From the NCBI RefSeq assembly GCF_029227915.1, contig NC_079878.1, forward strand, positions 7,006,001 through 7,070,000: a stretch of 64,000 nucleotides of DNA. The letters run 5' to 3'. Both the position numbers and the translations under genes were made by a program. Under the pieces are notes generated by a model that searched no databases, was not told where the DNA came from, and saw only the letters and a list, made by a program, of their open reading frames with translations. Shown here piece after piece: positions 34,107 through 45,920 of this stretch. This DNA is from Hydractinia symbiolongicarpus. Lineage: Eukaryota; Cnidaria; Hydrozoa; Anthoathecata; Hydractiniidae. Within the stretch, counting starts at the first letter, position 1; each line of letters opens with the position of its first letter.

Positions 34107-34652
34107 GCTCCAGTGGCGTAGTCGGTTAGCGCGTCGTACTTATAAGTCAGTATCGACAAAGACATGCGAAGATCGGGAGTTCGAGCCTCCCCTGGAGCAA
34201 GGTTTCTTTTCATGCGCCGTCAACACACGCCACAGCACGGGCAGATCACCAGTAAAATCTAGCAACGTGGCAGTGCACCCAGGTTGTTTTGATCCCGTCA
34301 ACGTGACGGCAAAGCCCGTAAAATGGCCACTGTGGGGCTCGAACCCACGACATTCGCGTTATTAGCACGACGCTCTAGCCGACTGAGCTAACCGGCCGTG
34401 AACGCGTGAACACGGACTCACTTCCTAAGTCAACTCTAAGCAAAATACTTTTATTTTTTTACTCAAAACGTTACCGTCATATTTCTCACGCTTTGATACG
34501 AGTCCAAGCAATGCAAATAGCCGCAACCCGCTCGAAAGAGGAGTCATGTTAGGCCAACTTTAAACGGACATTCCCTGAAAGCCCTCGGAGAGATTTGAAC
34601 TCTCGACCCCTGGTTTACAAGACCAGTGCTCTAACCCCTGAGCTACGAAGGC
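34107..34652. tRNA. tRNA trio, unit 50 (694 bp): Ile-UAU(+), Ile-AAU(-), Thr-UGU(-)
   Basis: Genes 34107-34199, 34324-34397, 34580-34652. AAU gene C67G (34330, G6-G67 mismatch). The tail near 34779 has a complex change with 1-bp net loss. Confidence 0.94.
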
Positions 34653-34800
34653 ACGCGATCCTTGCCAAATACGAAAAGTCGGTGCATCAGGCAAAACAGG
34701 CCAGTTGCAACGTGTACTTGCCATAAAGTGATACCGTCAATGCCCTACTGGACCATGACTATTCTAATCACGGACCTCTCTTTTCCGTTAACATCCACGG

Positions 34801-34893
34801 GCTCCAGTGGCGTAGTCGTTTAGCGCGTCGTACTTATAAGTCAGTATCGACAAAGACATGCGAAGATCGGGAGTTCGAGCCTCCCCTGGAGCA
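34801..34893 (+). pseudogene. tRNA-Ile(UAU), probable pseudogene (unit 51)
   Basis: G19, invariant and the partner of C56, is U (34819), which also damages the A box. The T4 terminator is broken at 34902, and the 5' flank carries the complex change near 34779. Confidence 0.7.
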
Positions 34894-35346
34894 AGGTTTC
34901 TCTTCATGCGCCGTCAACACACGCCACAGCACGGGCAGATCACCAGTAAAATCTAGCAACGTGGCAGTGCACCCAGGTTGTTTTGATCCCGTCAACGTGA
35001 CGGCAAAGCCCGTAAAATGGCCAGTGTGGGGCTCGAACCCACGACATTCGCGTTATTAGCACGACGCTCTAGCCGACTGAGCTAACCGGCCGTGAACGCG
35101 TGAACACGGACTCACTTCCTAAGTCAACTCTAAGCAAAATACTTTTATTTTTTTACTCAAAACGTTACCGTCATATTTCTCACGCTTTGATACGAGTCCA
35201 AGCAATGCAAATAGCCGCAACCCGCTCGAAAGAGGAGTCATGTTAGGCCAACTTTAAACGGACATTCCCTGAAAGCCCTCGGAGAGATTTGAACTCTCGA
35301 CCCCTGGTTTACAAGACCAGTGCTCTAACCCCTGAGCTACGAAGGC
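34801..35346. tRNA. tRNA trio, unit 51: Ile-UAU(+) degraded, Ile-AAU(-), Thr-UGU(-)
   Basis: Genes 34801-34893, 35018-35091, 35274-35346. UAU gene G19U (34819) and broken terminator (34902 t>c). Tail 35482 g>a, shared with unit 57. Confidence 0.93.
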
Positions 35347-35495
35347 ACGCGATCCTTGCCAAATACGAAAAGTCGGTGCATCAGGCAAAACAGGCCAGTT
35401 GCAACGTGTACTTGCCATAAAGTGATACCGTCAATGCCCTACTGGACCATGACTATTCTAATCACGGACCTCAGCTTTCCCATTAACATCCACGG

Positions 35496-36041
35496 GCTCC
35501 AGTGGCGTAGTCGGTTAGCGCGTCGTACTTATAAGTCAGTATCGACAAAGACATGCGAAGATCGGGAGTTCGAGCCTCCCCTGGAGCAAGGTTTCTTTTC
35601 ATGCGCCGTCAACACACGCCACAGCACGGGCAGATCACCAGTAAAATCTAGCAACGTGGCAGTGCACCCAGGTTGTTTTGATCCCGTCAACGTGACGGCA
35701 AAGCCCGTAAAATGGCCAGTGTGGGGCTCGAATCCACGACATTCGCGTTATTAGCACGACGCTCTAGCCGACTGAGCTAACCGGCCGTGAACGCGTGAAC
35801 ACGGACTCACTTCCTAAGTCAACTCTAAGCAAAATACTTTTATTTTTTTACTCAAAACGTTACCGTCATATTTCTCACGCTTTGATACGAGTCCAAGCAA
35901 TGCAAATAGCCGCAACCCGCTCGAAAGAGGAGTCATGTTAGGCCAACTTTAAACGGACATTCCCTGAAAGCCCTCGGAGAGATTTGAACTCTCGACCCCT
36001 GGTTTACAAGACCAGTGCTCTAACCCCTGAGCTACGAAGGC
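35496..36041. tRNA. tRNA trio, unit 52: Ile-UAU(+), Ile-AAU(-), Thr-UGU(-)
   Basis: Genes 35496-35588, 35713-35786, 35969-36041. AAU gene G53A (35733) in the B box, mismatching C61. Confidence 0.94.
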
Positions 36042-36190
36042 ACGCGATCCTTGCCAAATACGAAAAGTCGGTGCATCAGGCAAAACAGGCCAGTTGCAAC
36101 GTGTACTTGCCATAAAGTGATACCGTCAATGCCCTACTGGACCATGACTATTCTAATCACGGACCTCAGCTTTCCCGTTAACATCCACGG

Positions 36191-36736
36191 GCTCCAGTGG
36201 CGTAGTCGGTTAGCGCGTCGTACTTATAAGTCAGTATCGACAAAGACATGCGAAGATCGGGAGTTCGAGCCTCCCCTGGAGCAAGGTTTCTTTTCATGCG
36301 CCGTCAACACACGCCACAGCACGGGCAGATCACCAGTAAAATCTAGCAACGTGGCAGTGCACCCAGGTTGTTTTGATCCCGTCAACGTGACGGCAAAGCC
36401 CGTAAAATGGCCAGTGTGGGGCTCGAACCCACGACATTCGCGTTATTAGCACGACGCTCTAGCCGACTGAGCTAACCGGCCGTGAACGCGTGAACACGGA
36501 CTCACTTCCTAAGTCAACTGTAAGCAAAATACTTTTATTTTTTTACTCAAAACGTTACCGTCATATTTCTCACGCTTTGATACGAGTCCAAGCAATGCAA
36601 ATAGCCGCAACCCGCTCGAAAGAGGAGTCATGTTAGGCCAACTTTAAACGGACATTCCCTGAAAGCCCTCGGAGAGAGTTGAACTCTCGATCCCTGGTTT
36701 ACAAGACCAGTGCTCTAACCCCTGAGCTACGAAGGC
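36191..36736. tRNA. tRNA trio, unit 53: Ile-UAU(+), Ile-AAU(-), Thr-UGU(-)
   Basis: Genes 36191-36283, 36408-36481, 36664-36736. Thr A59C (36678) and G46A (36691); spacer 36520 c>g. Confidence 0.95.
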
Positions 36737-36885
36737 ACGCGATCCTTGCCAAATACGAAAAGTCGGTGCATCAGGCAAAACAGGCCAGTTGCAACGTGTA
36801 CTTGCCATAAAGTGATACCGTCAATGCCCTACTGGACCATGACTATTCTAATCACGGACCTCAGCTTTCCCGTTAACATCCACGG

Positions 36886-37431
36886 GCTCCAGTGGCGTAG
36901 TCGGTTAGCGCGTCGTACTTATAAGTCAGTATCGACAAAGACATGCGAAGATCGGGAGTTCGAGCCTCCCCTGGAGCAAGGTTTCTTTTCATGCGCCGTC
37001 AACACACGCCACAGCACGGGCAGATCACCAGTAAAATCTAGCAACGTGGCAGTGCACCCAGGTTGTTTTGATCCCGTCAACGTGACGGCAAAGCCCGTAA
37101 AATGGCCAGTGTGGGGCTCGAACCCACGACATTCGCGTTATTAGCACGACGCTCTAGCCGACTGAGCTAACCGGCCGTGAACGCGTGAACACGGACTCAC
37201 TTCCTAAGTCAACTCTAAGCAAAATACGTTTATTTTTTTACTCAAAACGTTACCGTCATATTTCTCACGCTTTGATACGAGTCCAAGCAATGCAAATAGC
37301 CGCAACCCGCTCGAAAGAGGAGTCATGTTAGGCCAACTTTAAACGGACATTCCCTGAAAGCCCTCGGAGAGATTTGAACTCTCGACCCCTGGTTTACAAG
37401 ACCAGTGCTCTAACCCCTGAGCTACGAAGGC
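36886..37431. tRNA. tRNA trio, unit 54: Ile-UAU(+), Ile-AAU(-), Thr-UGU(-)
   Basis: Genes 36886-36978, 37103-37176, 37359-37431. Spacer 37228 t>g. Confidence 0.96.
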
Positions 37432-37580
37432 ACGCGATCCTTGCCAAATACGAAAAGTCGGTGCATCAGGCAAAACAGGCCAGTTGCAACGTGTACTTGC
37501 CATAAAGTGATACCGTCAATGCCCTACTGGACCATGACTATTCTAATCACGGACCTCAGCTTTCCCGTTAACATCCACGG

Positions 37581-38126
37581 GCTCCAGTGGCGTAGTCGGT
37601 TAGCGCGTCGTACTTATAAGTCAGTATCGACAAAGACATGCGAAGATCGGGAGTTCGAGCCTCCCCTGGAGCAAGGTTTCTTTTCATGCGCCGTCAACAC
37701 ACGCCACAGCACGGGCAGATCACCAGTAAAATCTAGCAACGTGGCAGTGCACCCAGGTTGTTTTGATCCCGTCAACGTGACGGCAAAGCCCGTAAAAAGG
37801 CCAGTGTGGGGCTCGAACCCACGACATTCGCGTTATTAGCACGACGCTCTAGCCGACTGAGCTAACCGGCCGTGAACGCGTGAACACGGACTCACTTCCT
37901 AAGTCAACTGTAAGCAAAATACTTTTATTTTTTTACTCAAAACGTTACCGTCATATTTCTCACGCTTTGATACGAGTCCAAGCAATGCAAATAGCCGCAA
38001 CCCGCTCGAAAGAGGAGTCATGTTAGGCCAACTTTAAACGGACATTCCCTGAAAGCCCTCGGAGAGATTTGAACTCTCGACCCCTGGTTTACAAGACCAG
38101 TGCTCTAACCCCTGAGCTACGAAGGC
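37581..38126. tRNA. tRNA trio, unit 55: Ile-UAU(+), Ile-AAU(-), Thr-UGU(-)
   Basis: Genes 37581-37673, 37798-37871, 38054-38126. AAU gene discriminator A73U (37798 t>a) with linked spacer 37910 c>g. Confidence 0.95.
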
Positions 38127-38275
38127 ACGCGATCCTTGCCAAATACGAAAAGTCGGTGCATCAGGCAAAACAGGCCAGTTGCAACGTGTACTTGCCATAA
38201 AGTGATACCGTCAATGCCCTACTGGACCATGACTATTCTAATCACGGACCTCAGCTTTCCCGTTAACATCCACGG

Positions 38276-38821
38276 GCTCCAGTGGCGTAGTCGGTTAGCG
38301 CGTCGTACTTATAAGTCAGTATCGACAAAGACATGCGAAGATCGGGAGTTCGAGCCTCCCCTGGAGCAAGGTTTCTTTTCATGCGCCGTCAACACACGCC
38401 ACAGCACGGGCAGATCACCAGTAAAATCTAGCAACGTGGCAGTGCACCCAGGTTGTTTTGATCCCGTCAACGTGACGGCAAAGCCCGTAAAATGGCCAGT
38501 GTGGGGCTCGAACCCACGACATTCGCGTTATTAGCACGACGCTCTAGCCGACTGAGCTAACCGGCCGTGAACGCGTGAACACGGACTCACTTCCTAAGTC
38601 AACTCTAAGCAAAATACTTTTATTTTTTTACTCAAAACGTTACCGTCATATTTCTCACGCTTTGATACGAGTCCAAGCAATGCAAATAGCCGCAACCCGC
38701 TCGAAAGAGGAGTCATGTTAGGCCAACTTTAAACGGACATTCCCTGAAAGCCCTCGGAGAGATTTGAACTCTCGACCCCTGGTTTACAAGACCAGTGCTC
38801 TAACCCCTGAGCTACGAAGGC
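38276..38821. tRNA. tRNA trio, unit 56: Ile-UAU(+), Ile-AAU(-), Thr-UGU(-)
   Basis: Genes 38276-38368, 38493-38566, 38749-38821. Consensus copy. Confidence 0.96.
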
Positions 38822-38970
38822 ACGCGATCCTTGCCAAATACGAAAAGTCGGTGCATCAGGCAAAACAGGCCAGTTGCAACGTGTACTTGCCATAAAGTGA
38901 TACCGTCAATGCCCTACTGGACCATGACTATTCTAATCACGGACCTCAGCTTTCCCGTTAACATCCACGG

Positions 38971-39516
38971 GCTCCAGTGGCGTAGTCGGTTAGCGCGTCG
39001 TACTTATAAGTCAGTATCGACAAAGACATGCGAAGATCGGGAGTTCGAGCCTCCCCTGGAGCAAGGTTTCTTTTCATGCGCCGTCAACACACGCCACAGC
39101 ACGGGCAGATCACCAGTAAAATCTAGCAACGTGGCAGTGCACCCAGGTTGTTTTCATCCCGTCAACGTGACGGCAAAGCCCGTAAAATGGCCAGTGTGGG
39201 GCTCTAACCCACGACATTCGCGTTATTAGCACGACGCTCTAGCCGACTGAGCTAACCGGCCGTGAACGCGTGAACACGGACTCACTTCCTAAGTCAACTC
39301 TAAGCAAAATACTTTTATTTTTTTACTCAAAACGTTACCGTCATATTTCTCACGCTTTGATACGAGTCCAAGCAATGCAAATAGCCCCAACCCGCTCGAA
39401 AGAGGAGTCATGTTAGGCCAACTTTAAACGGACATTCCCTGAAAGCCCTCGGAGAGATTTGAACTCTCGACCCCTGGTTTACAAGACCAGTGCTCTAACC
39501 CCTGAGCTACGAAGGC
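38971..39516. tRNA. tRNA trio, unit 57: Ile-UAU(+), Ile-AAU(-) degraded, Thr-UGU(-)
   Basis: Genes 38971-39063, 39188-39261, 39444-39516. AAU gene C56A (39205). Spacer 39155 g>c, 39387 g>c, 39652 g>a. Confidence 0.93.
39188..39261 (-). pseudogene. tRNA-Ile(AAU), probable pseudogene (unit 57)
   Basis: Invariant C56 is A (39205 g>t on +), hitting the B box and the G19-C56 tertiary pair. Confidence 0.7.
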
Positions 39517-39665
39517 ACGCGATCCTTGCCAAATACGAAAAGTCGGTGCATCAGGCAAAACAGGCCAGTTGCAACGTGTACTTGCCATAAAGTGATACCG
39601 TCAATGCCCTACTGGACCATGACTATTCTAATCACGGACCTCAGCTTTCCCATTAACATCCACGG

Positions 39666-40211
39666 GCTCCAGTGGCGTAGTCGGTTAGCGCGTCGTACTT
39701 ATAAGTCAGTATCGACAAAGACATGTGAAGATCGGGAGTTCGAGCCTCCCCTGGAGCAAGGTTTCTTTTCATGCGCCGTCAACACACGCCACAGCACGGG
39801 CAGATCACCAGTAAAATCTAGCAACGTGGCAGTGCACCCAGGTTGTTTTGATCCCGTCAACGTGACGGCAAAGCCCGTAATATGGCCAGTGTGGGGCTCG
39901 AACCCACGACATTCGCGTTATTAGCACGACGCTCTAGCCGACTGAGCTAACCGGCCGTGAACGCGTGAACACGGACTCACTTCCTAAGTCAACTCTAAGC
40001 AAAATACTTTTATTTTTTTACTCAAAACGTTACCGTCATATTTCTCACGCTTTGATACGAGTCCAAGCAATGCAAATAGCCGCAACCCGCTCGAAAGAGG
40101 AGTCATGTTAGGCCAACTTTAAACGGACATTCCCTGAAAGCCCTCGGAGAGATTTGAACTCTCGACCCCTGGTTTACAAGACCAGTGCTCTAACCCCTGA
40201 GCTACGAAGGC
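39666..40211. tRNA. tRNA trio, unit 58: Ile-UAU(+), Ile-AAU(-), Thr-UGU(-)
   Basis: Genes 39666-39758, 39883-39956, 40139-40211. UAU gene C41U (39726, wobble) and broken AAU terminator (39881 a>t), both shared with unit 66. Confidence 0.95.
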
Positions 40212-40360
40212 ACGCGATCCTTGCCAAATACGAAAAGTCGGTGCATCAGGCAAAACAGGCCAGTTGCAACGTGTACTTGCCATAAAGTGATACCGTCAAT
40301 GCCCTACTGGACCATGACTATTCTAATCACGGACCTCAGCTTTCCCGTTAACATCCACGG

Positions 40361-40906
40361 GCTCCAGTGGCGTAGTCGGTTAGCGCGTCGTACTTATAAG
40401 TCAGTATCGACAAAGACATGCGAAGATCGGGAGTTCGAGCCTCCCCTGGAGCAAGGTTTCTTTTCATGCGCCGTCAACACACGCCACAGCACGGGCAGAT
40501 CACCAGTAAAATCTAGCAACGTGGCAGTGCACCCAGGTTGTTTTGATCCCGTCAACGTGACGGCAAAGCCCGTAAAATGGCCAGTGTGGGGCTCGAACCC
40601 ACGACATTCGCGTTATTAGCACGACGCTCTAGCCGACTGAGCTAACCGGCCGTGAACGCGTGAACACGGACTCACTTCCTAAGTCAACTCTAAGCAAAAT
40701 ACTTTTATTTTTATACTCAAAACGTTACCGTCATATTTCTCACGCTTTGATACGAGTCCAAGCAATGCAAATAGCCGCAACCCGCTCGAAAGAGGAGTCA
40801 TGTTAGGCCAACTTTAAACGGACATTCCCTGAAAGCCCTCGGAGAGATTTGAACTCTCGACCCCTGGTTTACAAGACCAGTGCTCTAACCCCTGAGCTAC
40901 GAAGGC
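40361..40906. tRNA. tRNA trio, unit 59: Ile-UAU(+), Ile-AAU(-), Thr-UGU(-)
   Basis: Genes 40361-40453, 40578-40651, 40834-40906. T-run change 40713 t>a. Confidence 0.96.
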
Positions 40907-41055
40907 ACGCGATCCTTGCCAAATACGAAAAGTCGGTGCATCAGGCAAAACAGGCCAGTTGCAACGTGTACTTGCCATAAAGTGATACCGTCAATGCCCT
41001 ACTGGACCATGACTATTCTAATCACGGACCTCAGCTTTCCCGTTAACATCCACGG

Positions 41056-41601
41056 GCTCCAGTGGCGTAGTCGGTTAGCGCGTCGTACTTATAAGTCAGT
41101 ATCGACAAAGACATGCGAAGATCGGGAGTTCGAGCCTCCCCTGGAGCAAGGTTTCTTTTCATGCGCCGTCAACACACGCCACAGCACGGGCAGATCACCA
41201 GTAAAATCTAGCAACGTGGCAGTGCACCCAGGTTGTTTTGATCCCGTCAACGTGACGGCAAAGCCCGTAAAAAGGCCAGTGTGGGGCTCGAACCCACGAC
41301 ATTCGCGTTATTAGCACGACGCTCTAGCCGACTGAGCTAACCGGCCGTGAACGCGTGAACACGGACTCACTTCCTAAATCAACTGTAAGCAAAATACTTT
41401 TATTTTTTTACTCAAAACGTTACCGTCATATTTCTCACGCTTTGATACGAGTCCAAGCAATGCAAATAGCCGCAACCCGCTCGAAAGAGGAGTCATGTTA
41501 GGCCAACTTTAAACGGACATTCCCTGAAAGCCCTCGGAGAGATTTGAACTCTCGACCCCTGGTTTACAAGACCAGTGCTCTAACCCCTGAGCTACGAAGG
41601 C
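41056..41601. tRNA. tRNA trio, unit 60: Ile-UAU(+), Ile-AAU(-), Thr-UGU(-)
   Basis: Genes 41056-41148, 41273-41346, 41529-41601. AAU gene A73U (41273) with linked 41385 c>g; also 41378 g>a. Confidence 0.95.
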
Positions 41602-41750
41602 ACGCGATCCTTGCCAAATACGAAAAGTCGGTGCATCAGGCAAAACAGGCCAGTTGCAACGTGTACTTGCCATAAAGTGATACCGTCAATGCCCTACTGG
41701 ACCATGACTATTCTAATCACGGACCTCAGCTTTCCCGTTAACATCCACGG

Positions 41751-42296
41751 GCTCCAGTGGCGTAGTCGGTTAGCGCGTCGTACTTATAAGTCAGTATCGA
41801 CAAAGACATGCGAAGATCGGGAGTTCGAGCCTCCCCTGGAGCAAGGTTTCTTTTCATGCGCCGTCAACACACGCCACAGCACGGGCAGATCACCAGTAAA
41901 ATCTAGCAACGTGGCAGTGCACCCAGGTTGTTTTGATCCCGTCAACGTGACGGCAAAGCCCGTAAAATGGCCAGTGTGGGGCTCGAACCCACGACATTCG
42001 CGTTATTAGCACGACGCTCTAGCCGACTGAGCTAACCGGCCGTGAACGCGTGAACACGGACTCACTTCCTAAGTCAACTCTAAGCAAAATACTTTTATTT
42101 TTTTACTCAAAACGTTACCGTCATATTTCTCACGCTTTGATACGAGTCCAAGCAATGCAAATAGCCGCAACCCGCTCGAAAGAGGAGTCATGTTAGGCCA
42201 ACTTTAAACGGACATTCCCTGAAAGCCCTCGGAGAGATTTGAACTCTCGACCCCTGGTTTACAAGACCAGTGCTCTAACCCCTGAGCTACGAAGGC
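41751..42296. tRNA. tRNA trio, unit 61: Ile-UAU(+), Ile-AAU(-), Thr-UGU(-)
   Basis: Genes 41751-41843, 41968-42041, 42224-42296. Consensus copy. Confidence 0.96.
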
Positions 42297-42445
42297 ACGC
42301 GATCCTTGCCAAATACGAAAAGTCGGTGCATCAGGCAAAACAGGCCAGTTGCAACGTGTACTTGCCATAAAGTGATACCGTCAATGCCCTACTGGACCAT
42401 GACTATTCTAATCACGGACCTCAGCTTTCCCGTTAACATCCACGG

Positions 42446-42991
42446 GCTCCAGTGGCGTAGTCGGTTAGCGCGTCGTACTTATAAGTCAGTATCGACAAAG
42501 ACATGCGAAGATCGGGAGTTCGAGCCTCCCCTGGAGCAAGGTTTCTTTTCATGCGCCGTCAACACACGCCACAGCACGGGCAGATCACCAGTAAAATCTA
42601 GCAACGTGGCAGTGCACCCAGGTTGTTTTGATCCCGTCAACGTGACGGCAAAGCCCGTAAAATGGCCAGTGTGGGGCTCGAACCCACGACATTCGCGTTA
42701 TTAGCACGACGCTCTAGCCGACTGAGCTAATCGGCCGTGAACGCGTGAACACGGACTCACTTTCTAAGTCAACTCTAAGCAAAATACTTTTATTTTTTTA
42801 CTCAAAACGTTACCGTCATATTTCTCACGCTTTGATACGAGTCCAAGCAATGCAAATAGCCGCAACCCACTCGAAAGAGGAGTCATGTTAGGCCAACTTT
42901 AAACGGACATTCCCTGAAAGCCCTCGGAGAGATTTGAACTCTCGACCCCTGGTTTACAAGACCAGTGCTCTAACCCCTGAGCTACGAAGGC
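42446..42991. tRNA. tRNA trio, unit 62: Ile-UAU(+), Ile-AAU(-), Thr-UGU(-)
   Basis: Genes 42446-42538, 42663-42736, 42919-42991. AAU gene G6A (42731, A6-C67). Spacer 42763 c>t and 42869 g>a, linked also in units 71 and 83; 43001 t>c. Confidence 0.94.
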
Positions 42992-43140
42992 ACGCGATCC
43001 CTGCCAAATACGAAAAGTCGGTGCATCAGGCAAAACAGGCCAGTTGCAACGTGTACTTGCCATAAAGTGATACCGTCAATGCCCTACTGGACCATGACTA
43101 TTCTAATCACGGACCTCAGCTTTCCCGTTAACATCCACGG

Positions 43141-43686
43141 GCTCCAGTGGCGTAGTCGGTTAGCGCGTCGTACTTATAAGTCAGTATCGACAAAGACATG
43201 CGAAGATCGGGAGTTCGAGCCTCCCCTGGAGCAAGGTTTCTTTTCTTGCGCCGTCAACACACGCCACAGCACGGGCAGATCACCAGTAAAATCTAGCAAC
43301 GTGGCAGTGCACCCAGGTTGTTTTGATCCCGTCAACGTGACGGCAAAGCCCGTAAAATGGCCAGTGTGGGGCTCGAACCCACGACATTCGCGTTATTAGC
43401 ACGACGCTCTAGCCGACTGAGCTAACCGGCCGTGAACGCGTGAACACGGACACACTTCCTAAGTCAACTCTAAGCAAAATACTTTTATTTTTTTACTCAA
43501 AACGTTACCGTCATATTTCTCACGCTTTGATACGAGTCCAAGCAATGCAAATAGCCGCAACCCGCTCGAAAGAGGAGTCATGTTAGGCCAACTTCAAACG
43601 GACATTCCCTGAAAGCCCTCGGAGAGATTTGAACTCTCGACCCCTGGTTTACAAGACCAGTGCTCTAACCCCTGAGCTACGAAGGC
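43141..43686. tRNA. tRNA trio, unit 63: Ile-UAU(+), Ile-AAU(-), Thr-UGU(-)
   Basis: Genes 43141-43233, 43358-43431, 43614-43686. Spacer 43246 a>t and 43595 t>c (as in units 72 and 75); 43452 t>a. Confidence 0.96.
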
Positions 43687-43835
43687 ACGCGATCCTTGCC
43701 AAATACGAAAAGTCGGTGCATCAGGCAAAACAGGCCAGTTGCAACGTGTACTTGCCATAAAGTGATACCGTCAATGCCCTACTGGACCATGACTATTCTA
43801 ATCACGGACCTCAGCTTTCCCGTTAACATCCACGG

Positions 43836-44381
43836 GCTCCAGTGGCGTAGTCGGTTAGCGCGTCGTACTTATAAGTCAGTATCGACAAAGACATGCGAAG
43901 ATCGGGAGTTCGAGCCTCCCCTGGAGCAAGGTTTCTTTTCATGCGCCGTCAACACACGCCACAGCACGGGCAGATCACCAGTAAAATCTAGCAACGTGGC
44001 AGTGCACCCAGGTTGTTTTGATCCCGTCAACGTGACGGCAAAGCCCGTAAAATGGCCAGTGTGGGGCTCGAACCCACGACATTCGCGTTATTAGCACGAC
44101 GCTCTAGCCGACTGAGCTAACCGGCCGTGAACGCGTGAACACGGACTCACTTCCTAAGTCAACTCTAAGCAAAATACTTTTATTTTTTTACTCAAAACGT
44201 TACCGTCATATTTCTCACGCTTTGATACGAGTCCAAGCAATGCAAATAGCCGCAACCCGCTCGAAAGAGGAGTCATGTTAGGCCAACTTTAAACGGACAT
44301 TCCCTGAAAGCCCTCGGAGAGATTTGAACTCTCGACCCCTGGTTTACAAGACCAGTGCTCTAACCCCTGAGCTACGAAGGC
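43836..44381. tRNA. tRNA trio, unit 64: Ile-UAU(+), Ile-AAU(-), Thr-UGU(-)
   Basis: Genes 43836-43928, 44053-44126, 44309-44381. Consensus copy. Confidence 0.96.
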
Positions 44382-44530
44382 ACGCGATCCTTGCCAAATA
44401 CGAAAAGTCGGTGCATCAGGCAAAACAGGCCAGTTGCAACGTGTACTTGCCATAAAGTGATACCGTCAATGCCCTACTGGACCATGACTATTCTAATCAC
44501 GGACCTCAGCTTTCCCGTTAACATCCACGG

Positions 44531-45076
44531 GCTCCAGTGGCGTAGTCGGTTAGCGCGTCGTACTTATAAGTCAGTATCGACAAAGACATGCGAAGATCGG
44601 GAGTTCGAGCCTCCCCTGGAGCAAGGTTTCTTTTCATGCGCCGTCAACACACGCCACAGCACGGGCAGATCACCAGTAAAATCTAGCAACGTGGCAGTGC
44701 ACCCAGGTTGTTTTGATCCCGTCAACGTGACGGCAAAGCCCGTAAAATGGCCAGTGTGGGGCTCGAACCCACGACATTCGCGTTATTAGCACGACGCTCT
44801 AGCCGACTGAGCTAACCGGCCGTGAACGCGTGAACACGGACTCACTTCCTTAGTCAACTCTAAGCAAAATACTTTTATTTTTTTACTCAAAACGTTACCG
44901 TCATATTTCTCACGCTTTGATACGAGTCCAAGCAATGCAAATAGCCGCAACCCGCTCGAAAGAGGAGTCATGTTAGGCCAACTTTAAACGGACATTCCCT
45001 GAAAGCCCTCGGAGAGATTTGAACTCTCGACCCCTGGTTTACAAGACCAGTGCTCTAACCCCTGAGCTACGAAGGC
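44531..45076. tRNA. tRNA trio, unit 65: Ile-UAU(+), Ile-AAU(-), Thr-UGU(-)
   Basis: Genes 44531-44623, 44748-44821, 45004-45076. Spacer 44851 a>t (also units 74, 77 and 86); 45225 g>a, the base before the next gene. Confidence 0.96.
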
Positions 45077-45225
45077 ACGCGATCCTTGCCAAATACGAAA
45101 AGTCGGTGCATCAGGCAAAACAGGCCAGTTGCAACGTGTACTTGCCATAAAGTGATACCGTCAATGCCCTACTGGACCATGACTATTCTAATCACGGACC
45201 TCAGCTTTCCCGTTAACATCCACGA

Positions 45226-45771
45226 GCTCCAGTGGCGTAGTCGGTTAGCGCGTCGTACTTATAAGTTAGTATCGACAAAGACATGTGAAGATCGGGAGTT
45301 CGAGCCTCCCCTGGAGCAAGGTTTCTTTTCATGCGCCGTCAACACACGCCACAGCACGGGCAGATCACCAGTAAAATCTAGCAACGTGGCAGTGCACCCA
45401 GGTTGTTTTGATCCCGTCAACGTGACGGCAAAGCCCGTAATATGGCCAGTGTGGGGCTCGAACCCACGACATTCGCGTTATTAGCACGACGCTCTAGCCG
45501 ACTGAGCTAACCGGCCGTGAACGCGTGAACACGGACTCACTTCCTAAGTCAACTCTAAGCAAAATACTTTTATTTTTTTACTCAAAACGTTACCGTCATA
45601 TTTCTCACGCTTTGATACGAGTCCAAGCAATGCAAATAGCCGCAACCCGCTCGAAAGAGGAGTCATGTTAGGCCAACTTTAAACGGACATTCCCTGAAAG
45701 CCCTCGGAGAGAGTTGAACTCTCGACTCCTGGTTTACAAGACCAGTGCTCTAACCCCTGAGCTACGAAGGC
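45226..45771. tRNA. tRNA trio, unit 66: Ile-UAU(+), Ile-AAU(-), Thr-UGU(-)
   Basis: Genes 45226-45318, 45443-45516, 45699-45771. UAU gene C41U (45286) and intron 45267 c>t; AAU terminator broken (45441 a>t); Thr A59C (45713) and G45A (45727). Confidence 0.95.
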
Positions 45772-45920
45772 ACGCGATCCTTGCCAAATACGAAAAGTCG
45801 GTGCATCAGGCAAAACAGGCCAGTTGCAACGTGTACTTGCCATAAAGTGATACCGTCAATGCCCTACTGGACCATGACTATTCTAATCACGGACCTCAGC
45901 TTTCCCGTTAACATCCACGG

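Larger units (their letters stand above)
39666..41750. repeat. Block of units 58-60, related to units 66-68
   Basis: Unit 58 shares two changes with unit 66 (C41U in Ile(UAU) and the AAU terminator break), and unit 60 shares A73U plus the linked c>g with unit 68. The one unit between each pair has only private changes. Confidence 0.75.
42446..45225. repeat. Block of units 62-65, related to units 71-74 and 83-86
   Basis: The order of marker sets is the same in all three places: a unit with c>t and g>a in the Ile(AAU)/Thr spacer, a unit with a>t after the Ile(UAU) terminator, a consensus unit, then a unit with a>t at spacer offset 320. Confidence 0.8.

Noticed and set aside
44786-44971. 61-codon minus-strand frames (also at 51035, 57284 and 59369)
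   Set aside because: They appear only when a chance change removes a stop in the Ile(AAU)/Thr spacer and they overlap the Ile(AAU) gene. No ribosome-facing signal or conserved product.
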